This document shows positions 6,966 to 12,143 of a DNA stretch of 12,143 nucleotides, piece after piece. This DNA comes from an uncultured Alphaproteobacteria bacterium (GTDB lineage Bacteria > Pseudomonadota > Alphaproteobacteria > Rhizobiales > Rhizobiaceae): assembly GCA_929200335.1 (NCBI GenBank), contig CAKMZG010000055.1, positions 1 through 12,143 on the forward strand, given 5' to 3'. The position numbers and the translations under genes were made by a program. The notes under the pieces are model-generated. The model saw nothing but the letters and a program-made list of their open reading frames with translations. It was not told the DNA's origin and ran no database searches. Each line of letters begins with the position of its first letter. Position 1 is the stretch's first letter.

Positions 6966-8083
6966 TGGCAAAGGCTGAAAAACTCGGCATTATGGTATGT
7001 GGACATGGTAGCCGCAATCAAAATGCTATGCGCGAATTTTCAAAAGTTGCAGAAGGTTTGAAAAAACTACGTCCCGATATGCCCGTTGAATATGGCTACT
7101 TGGAATTTGCGAATCCTGTGATTCATTATGGTCTTGATAAGTTGCGCGAACAGGGTGTTACTCACGCTTTGGCAGTGCCTGGTATGCTTTTTGCAGCAGG
7201 CCATGCAAAGAATGATATTCCATCTGTTTTGAATACCTATGCCAATCAATATGATGATTTTAAAGTCACCTATGGCCGTGAATTAGGTGTTGATCTAAAA
7301 ATGATCCGTGCCGCTGGTGATCGCATTCAAGAGGCTATCGATGCTTGTGATACTGAAGTGCCGGCGCATGAAACCCTTTTGATGGTTGTTGGTCGCGGCG
7401 CTTCAGACCCTGATGCTAATTCAAATGTTTCCAAGGTTATGCGTATGCTTTGGGAAGGTAAGGGCTTTGGTTGGGGTGAAACTTGTTATTCTGGCGTGAC
7501 CTTCCCATTGGTTGAGCCTGGTTTAGAACATGCTGCAAAATTGGGTTATAAGCGTATAATAGTCTTCCCATATTTCTTATTTACAGGTGTATTGGTGAAA
7601 CGCATTTTCTCTTATACGGATGAAGTTGCAGCGCGCCATCCAGATATTGAATTTGTTAAAGCATCCTATCTAAATGACCATCCATTGGTAATTGAAACGT
7701 TCAATGATCGCGTTAATGAGATTATTGAAGGTCAAAATTTAATGAATTGTCAGATGTGTAAATACCGTGAGCAAGTTCTAGGCTTTGAAGCTGATGTTGG
7801 CATGGCGCAAGAAAGTCACCACCATCATGTAGAGGGAATTGGTGGCGGTTTGGAAGATTGTCCTTGTAACGGCGATTGTGATGCTTCTTGCCGTGATGAG
7901 GAGTTTTGTAAAGCCCACGGTCTGCCGTGGACGCCTTTACATAGCCATGATCATTCTCACGATCATTCTCATGGGCATGATCACAGCCACAGCCACGATC
8001 ACGATCACGAAGATGGCCATCATCATCCACCATATCCCCATGCTGATCATCCCCATGGTCCAAATAGCATGAAAAAGAAATAG
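6965..8083 (+). CDS. cbiX: CbiX-type sirohydrochlorin cobaltochelatase with Cys- and His-rich C-terminus
   Basis: The product has 372 residues. Class II chelatases of the long CbiX type insert Co2+ into sirohydrochlorin (factor II). The N-terminal lobe has CGHGSR (His14) and FAAGHAKNDIP (His80), the two catalytic-type His residues. The second lobe (about 136-255) has VVGRGASDPDANSNVSK and FPYFLFTGVLVKRI. M260-N-C262-Q-M-C265 is the MxCxxC motif described as an Fe-S ligand region in Bacillus megaterium CbiX. Next come a HHHH patch (285-288), a five-Cys cluster (C299, C301, C305, C309, C315) and a long His/Asp tail (326-364). The start has no strong ribosome site and overlaps the stop of the preceding gene, so it is probably coupled. 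It is odd beside CobN, the late cobaltochelatase; it could instead serve as a cobalt store or donor, or act in siroheme synthesis. Confidence 0.92.
   Translation: MAKAEKLGIMVCGHGSRNQNAMREFSKVAEGLKKLRPDMPVEYGYLEFANPVIHYGLDKLREQGVTHALAVPGMLFAAGHAKNDIPSVLNTYANQYDDFKVTYGRELGVDLKMIRAAGDRIQEAIDACDTEVPAHETLLMVVGRGASDPDANSNVSKVMRMLWEGKGFGWGETCYSGVTFPLVEPGLEHAAKLGYKRIIVFPYFLFTGVLVKRIFSYTDEVAARHPDIEFVKASYLNDHPLVIETFNDRVNEIIEGQNLMNCQMCKYREQVLGFEADVGMAQESHHHHVEGIGGGLEDCPCNGDCDASCRDEEFCKAHGLPWTPLHSHDHSHDHSHGHDHSHSHDHDHEDGHHHPPYPHADHPHGPNSMKKK
7940..8056 (+). repeat. His/Asp-codon repeat tract at the 3' end of cbiX
   Basis: This stretch encodes the HSHDHSHDHSHGHDHSHSHDHDHEDGHHH-like tail (written here in outline: alternating His with Ser, Asp or Gly). 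At DNA level GATCATTCTCA occurs twice, 12 bases apart (7949 and 7961), and CACGAT units repeat after that. It is low complexity and may be length-variable. It most likely binds divalent metal; it contributes nothing to the chelatase fold. Confidence 0.75.
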
Positions 8084-8090
8084 TGATTTG

Positions 8091-8732
8091 ATGTCTGGTT
8101 TTGATTACATCAGTGATCCCAAAGAAATTTATAATGACAGCTTTGCACAAATTCGCGCAGAGGCTGATCTTGGTAAATTTTCATCAGATGAACAAGAGAT
8201 TGCTATTCGCATGATACATGCTTGCGGCATGGTAGATCTTGTCGATGATTTGATGTTTTCTAACGATGCGGTAACATCTGGTAGAGCGGCTCTTGCCGAT
8301 GCAGGGGCAATCTTTTGTGATGTTGAAATGGTAAAAGCTGGAATTATTAAGCGGCTCTTGCCCAGAGATAGTGCAATTATTTGCAGCCTTAATGACAAAG
8401 GCGTGCAAGAAAATGCCGTTGAACTTGGTACGACACGCTCTGCGGCAGCAGTTGAGTTTTGGCAAAAATACACCGATGATTTTGAAAAGTCGATCATTGT
8501 TATTGGCAATGCGCCAACGGCGTTGTTTCATTTATTGGATGAGATTGCAGCGGGCCATCCAAAGCCTGCGCTTATTATCGGCTGCCCTGTGGGCTTTGTA
8601 GGGGCAATGGAATCAAAGGACGCTTTGATTGCAAATGATTTGGATATTCCTTTCATAGCTCTTAAGGGGCGCCGTGGTGGCTCTGCTATTGCTTGTTCAG
8701 CATTAAATGCATTGGCTGGAGGGCTAGGCTAA
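8091..8732 (+). CDS. cobH: CobH, precorrin-8X methylmutase
   Basis: The product has 213 residues, the normal family size. It moves the methyl group from C11 to C12 of precorrin-8X to give hydrogenobyrinic acid. Starting at ATG 8091 puts the conserved catalytic His in RMIHACGMVD at residue 43, the number reported for CobH/CbiC, which supports this start over TTG 8088. Other motifs are TRSAAA at 115-120, IGNAPTALF at 138-146, CPVGFVGA at 165-172 and GRRGGSAIA at 193-201. The gene begins seven bases after cbiX and has only a weak ribosome site, so coupled translation is likely. The stop overlaps the cobL start (TAATG). The anaerobic counterpart CbiC has the same fold; the CobH name follows the neighbouring Cob genes. 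Confidence 0.96.
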   Translation: MSGFDYISDPKEIYNDSFAQIRAEADLGKFSSDEQEIAIRMIHACGMVDLVDDLMFSNDAVTSGRAALADAGAIFCDVEMVKAGIIKRLLPRDSAIICSLNDKGVQENAVELGTTRSAAAVEFWQKYTDDFEKSIIVIGNAPTALFHLLDEIAAGHPKPALIIGCPVGFVGAMESKDALIANDLDIPFIALKGRRGGSAIACSALNALAGGLG

Positions 8733-9940
8733 TGGAGCAGCTTGACACCAAGAAATGGCTTTATGTGATAGGCTTAGATGCGGCTGATACAACATTTCCT
8801 GAAACCCATAATGCTGATTTAATCGTGGGTGGTGTGCGCCATTTAGAGCTATTAAAAGCAAATGGCTCAGTTGCTGGCGAACTGATGACATGGAAAAGCC
8901 CTTTAACCGATACAATCGTTGATATCCTAGCTTTTCGAGGTAAAAAGGTTGTTGTTTTGGCAACGGGTGATCCGCAATATTATGGCATTGGGGTAACGCT
9001 TTCCAAGCATGTGGATATTAATGAGATGGAAATTAGGCCGGCACGCTCTGCATTTTCCCTTGCTGCATCGCGTTTGGGTTGGGCGCTCTCAGAAGTCGAG
9101 TGTTTAACATTGCACGGCAGGCCGCTTGAAATGCTCTTGCCTCATTTGCAACCTTGCGCCAAGCTTTTTGCTTTGTCGCACGATAAGACAACGCCTAAAT
9201 TGGTAGCTGAGATGTTGGTGGAGCATGGTTATCGTGAGGCTACCATACATATTTTGGAAAATATGGGCGCAAAATCAGAGCGCCACTTAAGCACTAGCGC
9301 GCAAGATTTTGATTTTGAAGATTTAGCTGATCTCAATACACTAGCCATAGAAATTCCTAATCGTAATCATACTGCATTTTTACCGCGTTATACATCACTG
9401 CCCGATGATGCTTTTCAAAGCGATGGTCAATTGACCAAACAAGAAGTCAGGGCTGCGACCCTATCTGCGTTAAAACCTTATCGTCATGCTACCCTTTGGG
9501 ATGTGGGGGCTGGGTGTGGTTCTATTGCCATTGAATGGATGCGTATGGATAAAACCATGAAGGCGATAGCCTTTGAACATCAAGCAAAACGCATAGAGTT
9601 GATTAAACAAAACAGAAAGCACCTAGGCGTGCCACTTCTAAAAGTGGTTGAGGGCGATGCGCTTGAGATGATTGAGGCTTATGATTCTCCTGATGCCATT
9701 TTTATTGGTGGCGGCATTACCCTTGAGGGGCTATTTGAAGCCTGTTTTGAAAAATTAAAGCAAGGTGGAACCTTGGTTGCCAATGTAGTAACTGCAGAAT
9801 CAGAAGCCAAGTGTTTTGAACTTTACAAAGCTTACGGTGGTGATCTTACCAGAATAGCCATATCACGAGCCAAGCCTGTGGGAAAATTCACAGGTTGGGA
9901 GAGTTTAATGCCAGTAACGCAGTTTAGAATAAAAAAATGA
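8732..9940 (+). CDS. cobL: CobL, precorrin-6Y C5,15-methyltransferase (decarboxylating), CbiE-CbiT fusion
   Basis: The product has 402 residues, the usual CobL length. The CbiE half methylates C5 and the CbiT half methylates C15 and decarboxylates the acetate side chain, giving precorrin-8X, the substrate of CobH next door. The CbiE half has VGGVRHLELL (32-41) and ATGDPQYYGIG (77-87). The CbiT half starts near LPDDAF (223-228), continues with DGQLTKQEVRA and has the SAM-binding LWDVGAGCGSIAIEW (255-269). ATG 8732 lies eight bases after GGAGGG (8718-8723) and overlaps the cobH stop. The N-terminal loop is unusual: VIGLDAADTTFPET replaces the family's VIGIGEDG-type Gly-rich loop, and the stretch up to VGG is about five residues shorter. 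The reading frame is otherwise intact. Confidence 0.95.
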   Translation: MEQLDTKKWLYVIGLDAADTTFPETHNADLIVGGVRHLELLKANGSVAGELMTWKSPLTDTIVDILAFRGKKVVVLATGDPQYYGIGVTLSKHVDINEMEIRPARSAFSLAASRLGWALSEVECLTLHGRPLEMLLPHLQPCAKLFALSHDKTTPKLVAEMLVEHGYREATIHILENMGAKSERHLSTSAQDFDFEDLADLNTLAIEIPNRNHTAFLPRYTSLPDDAFQSDGQLTKQEVRAATLSALKPYRHATLWDVGAGCGSIAIEWMRMDKTMKAIAFEHQAKRIELIKQNRKHLGVPLLKVVEGDALEMIEAYDSPDAIFIGGGITLEGLFEACFEKLKQGGTLVANVVTAESEAKCFELYKAYGGDLTRIAISRAKPVGKFTGWESLMPVTQFRIKK

Positions 9941-9978
9941 CACAATTTAAAATAACAAAATGCGGAAAGCGATAAATT

Positions 9979-10692
9979 ATGAGCGGTAAATTATATGGCT
10001 TAGGGCTTGGACCTGGTGATCCTGAGTTAATCACTTTAAAAGCGCTCAATATTATTAAGCGCAGCAGTGTGATTGCCTATCCTGCACCTGATGATGGTGA
10101 GAGCTTTGCCAGATCCATAGTGGCTGAGCATATAGACGAATCTCAATTAGAAATCCCGATTGTTATTCCTATGAGACGTGAGCGCTATCCAGCTCAACAA
10201 GTGTTTGATGAGGCTTGCAAGAAGATACGTGGACATCTTATTTCTGGTTCTGATGTTGTCGTACTATGTGAAGGCGATCCTTTTTTTTATGGTTCCTTCA
10301 TGTATGTTTTTGAACGTTTGCAAGATGAGTTTGAGTGCGAGATAGTTCCAGGCATTTCATCAATCATGGCTTCAAGCAGCGTTTTGCAACGCCCTATGGC
10401 TGCACGCAATGAAAGCGTAATTATTATTCCAGCCCCGCTTGATGATGAAGAGATTTTGCGCCGCATGGCCGTTGCGCAATCCATTATATTTATCAAAGTA
10501 GGGCGGCATCTGGCACGTATTCGTTCTCTCATTGAAAGTCAGGGGCTTTTGGATAAGGCGGGTTATGTAGAGCGCGCAACTCTGCCTAATCAAAAATCCA
10601 TGCCGCTCAGTGATTTTAACGAAGAAACTGCGCCTTATTTTTCTATTCTATCAATTTACAAAGGGGATGAACCTTGGCCGCTAAAAAAATAA
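9979..10692 (+). CDS. cobI: CobI, precorrin-2 C20-methyltransferase
   Basis: The product has 237 residues, matching CobI/CbiL. It methylates C20 of precorrin-2 (or its cobalt form) using SAM, committing the ring to corrin synthesis. Visible motifs are the N-terminal LYGLGLGPGDPELITLKA (GLGPGD at 8-14 region), PAPDDGESFA (35-44), VVLCEGDPFFYGSF at 94-107, and VPGISS at 123-128. ATG 9979 follows GGAAAG (9963-9968). A 38-base gap separates it from cobL. The next gene begins within or just after its 3' end, so expression is probably shared. Precorrin-2 versus cobalt-factor II as substrate cannot be told from sequence alone, and matters here because CbiX is present. Confidence 0.95.
   Translation: MSGKLYGLGLGPGDPELITLKALNIIKRSSVIAYPAPDDGESFARSIVAEHIDESQLEIPIVIPMRRERYPAQQVFDEACKKIRGHLISGSDVVVLCEGDPFFYGSFMYVFERLQDEFECEIVPGISSIMASSSVLQRPMAARNESVIIIPAPLDDEEILRRMAVAQSIIFIKVGRHLARIRSLIESQGLLDKAGYVERATLPNQKSMPLSDFNEETAPYFSILSIYKGDEPWPLKK
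10661..10676 (+). promoter_or_regulatory. Ribosome site with alternative TTG start for the cbiG-cobJ fusion
   Basis: AAGGGG at 10661-10666 lies seven bases before TTG 10674, in frame with the cbiG-cobJ gene. It would give ten extra residues (MAAKKITSIE) and a 19-base overlap with cobI. ATG 10704 has no clear ribosome site, but it begins the protein just before the first strand (MAREIAIIII), as in other CbiG proteins. The TGA at 10668-10670 bounds the frame. Either start is possible. Confidence 0.4.
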
Positions 10693-10703
10693 CATCTATT
10701 GAG

Positions 10704-12143
10704 ATGGCTCGAGAAATAGCGATCATCATTATTAATGATCAAGATTTACCCTTAGCTGAACAAATTAAAGCTAACCTTGTGAGTAGCTCATTGCCTAACG
10801 GCGCCATCTATAATGTAAAAGGTGATGTTGCAAATTCTATTCAAGCGCATTTTAAGAAGGGGAGTGCTATTATTGCCGTACTTGCTTCTGGTGCTTTGAT
10901 CAGAATTTTGGCGCCTATGCTAAATGACAAGCACAATGAACCACCGGTTCTAACGGTAGGCTGTGATGGTAAGAGCATTGTGCCTCTATTGGGTGGTCAT
11001 CATGGAGCTAATGATTTGGCACGAGAGCTTGCAGGTAAACTAGAGGCTCATGCTGCCATCACAACAGCAGGAGATTTGAAATTTAATATAGCGCTTGATC
11101 AACCACCAGAGGGTTACGTTTTAAGTCATCAAAATAATGTTAAGCAATTTATGGCTAGATTGCTTTCTGGGGAAGATGTCTCTATTCCTGAATCTGTAAA
11201 ATGGTTAAATAGCAGTAGTTTGCCGGCTAATTCTAATGCATCACTTAAGATAAGGGTGTCTGAATCCATAGAATCTCCATCGGATGATATTTTGTTGTAT
11301 CACCCTAAAACATTGGTTCTGGGCATGGGATGTGAGCGCGACACTTCAAGTGAAGAGGTGATAGAGTTAGCAGAAGAAACGTTGAAAGCGGCTAATTTAG
11401 CAAAGGCATCAATTGCATTTATTGCTTCCATTGATTTGAAAGCCGATGAGGTGGCGCTCCATGAAGCAGCTAAACATTTTGGGGTGCCAATCCGATTTTT
11501 TGATAAAGAGGTATTAAATGCCCAACGTGAAAAATTGAAAAATCCATCTGATGTGGTTTTTGAAGAAGTTGGTGTTTATGGCGTTGCTGAAGGTTCCGCA
11601 TTGGTTGCATGTGATGAATTGCATGTTGAAAAACAAAAATCTAAACGTGCAACTTGCTCGATTGGACGTGCAGGGGCTCCAATTGACCCTGAAGTATTTG
11701 GTCGTATTCAAGGCCATGTCTCTATCGTAGGTTTAGGTCCAGGTGATACGCGCTGGCGCTCAAATGAGGCTAAGACGCTGGTAGCTCATGCAACGGATTT
11801 GGTGGGGTATTCGCTTTATCTCGATTTGCTGGAAGATGAAGCAGAAGGTAAGACGCGACATGATTTTGATTTAGGAAAAGAAGAAGATCGTGTGCGCCAT
11901 GCTTTGGAATTAGCGGGTGAGGGCAAGAATGTTGCTCTTATTTGCTCAGGCGATCCTGGGATTTATGCCATGGCAACACTTGCCTTTGAATTGTTGGAAC
12001 ATGGTGGCTTATCAGAACCTGCGCAAAGAGTAAGTGTGCAGGTCTCCCCTGGCATTTCAGCACTTCAAGGAGCGGCAGCACGCGCTGGTGCGCCATTGGG
12101 GCATGATTTTTGTACCATTTCGCTTTCTGATTTACTTACACCG
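10704..12143 (+). CDS. CbiG-CobJ fusion: cobalt-precorrin-5A hydrolase-like domain plus precorrin-3B C17-methyltransferase, 5' part
   Basis: The frame runs open to the window end, giving 480 residues from ATG 10704; the 3' end is missing. Residues 1 to about 330 are a complete CbiG-like region. The N domain has LASGALIRILAP and IVPLLGGHHGANDLAR (GGHHGAN at 97-103). A variable middle follows, then the C domain starting with LVLGMGCERDTSSEEV (GMGCERDT at 207-214) and ending near YGVAEGSAL. CobE of the aerobic route corresponds to this C domain only. From about 337 the CobJ SAM methyltransferase begins: GHVSIVGLGPGDTRW (GLGPGD 343-348), VGYSLYLDLL, ALICSGDPGIYAMA, VSPGISALQGAAARAGAPLGHD. CobJ methylates C17 with ring contraction; CbiG opens the delta-lactone in the anaerobic route. 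Both domains in one chain would couple consecutive steps. CbiG/CobJ bifunctional proteins are a known annotation class. Confidence 0.93.
   Translation, partial: MAREIAIIIINDQDLPLAEQIKANLVSSSLPNGAIYNVKGDVANSIQAHFKKGSAIIAVLASGALIRILAPMLNDKHNEPPVLTVGCDGKSIVPLLGGHHGANDLARELAGKLEAHAAITTAGDLKFNIALDQPPEGYVLSHQNNVKQFMARLLSGEDVSIPESVKWLNSSSLPANSNASLKIRVSESIESPSDDILLYHPKTLVLGMGCERDTSSEEVIELAEETLKAANLAKASIAFIASIDLKADEVALHEAAKHFGVPIRFFDKEVLNAQREKLKNPSDVVFEEVGVYGVAEGSALVACDELHVEKQKSKRATCSIGRAGAPIDPEVFGRIQGHVSIVGLGPGDTRWRSNEAKTLVAHATDLVGYSLYLDLLEDEAEGKTRHDFDLGKEEDRVRHALELAGEGKNVALICSGDPGIYAMATLAFELLEHGGLSEPAQRVSVQVSPGISALQGAAARAGAPLGHDFCTISLSDLLTP

Noticed and set aside
8088..8090. TTG start for cobH
   Set aside because: It adds one residue only, and ATG 8091 places the catalytic His at residue 43 as in known CobH.
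7722..8150. Minus-strand 142-codon frame opposite the cbiX tail
   Set aside because: Its Asp/His-rich composition is the mirror of the His codon repeats of cbiX; it is a shadow frame.

Overview
The window is a near-continuous, all plus-strand cobalamin (vitamin B12) biosynthesis cluster from a bacterium using the 'Cob' (Pseudomonas denitrificans-type) gene set. CobW, the large cobaltochelatase subunit CobN, CobO, CobH, fused CobL, CobI and a CbiG-CobJ fusion all read like alphaproteobacterial proteins. The DNA is AT-leaning for that class (many TTT, AAA and ATT codons, GC in the low-to-mid 40s by eye, not counted). A moderately low-GC marine or host-associated alphaproteobacterium is my best inference; genus cannot be told.

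Layout: 2-427 is the 3' part of cobP (start lies off the window). cobW (446-1591), cobN (1617-5384) and cobO (5377-6015) follow with tiny gaps or an overlap. A TerB-like gene (6048-6482) ends this first block. The only real intergenic gap is 6483-6743. It carries a plausible sigma70-type promoter, a 24-bp near-perfect palindrome and some weak RNA-folding potential; no cobalamin riboswitch consensus is visible there. The second block is a 73-residue His-rich membrane protein (6744-6965), cbiX (6965-8083), cobH (8091-8732), cobL (8732-9940), cobI (9979-10692) and the start of a cbiG-cobJ fusion (10704 to the window end, truncated). TAATG start/stop overlaps join the small gene to cbiX and cobH to cobL, which points to translational coupling.

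Functionally, CobI, the CobJ part, CobL and CobH build and rearrange the corrin ring. CobN (with CobS and CobT, not in the window) inserts cobalt late into hydrogenobyrinate a,c-diamide. CobO adenosylates the cobalt and CobP activates the aminopropanol side chain. CobW, the small membrane protein and CbiX all carry strong His tracts, so metal handling is a second theme. The cluster is mixed: CbiX (early cobalt insertion) and full-length CbiG (lactone opening) are typical of the anaerobic route, while CobN and CobO belong to the aerobic late-insertion route. CobG, which in P. denitrificans lies beside cobN and cobH, is not in this window. I saw no mobile elements, CRISPR arrays, rRNA or tRNA genes. 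The least explained parts are the TerB-like gene, the small His-rich membrane protein, the 6483-6743 leader and an atypical N-terminus in CobL.
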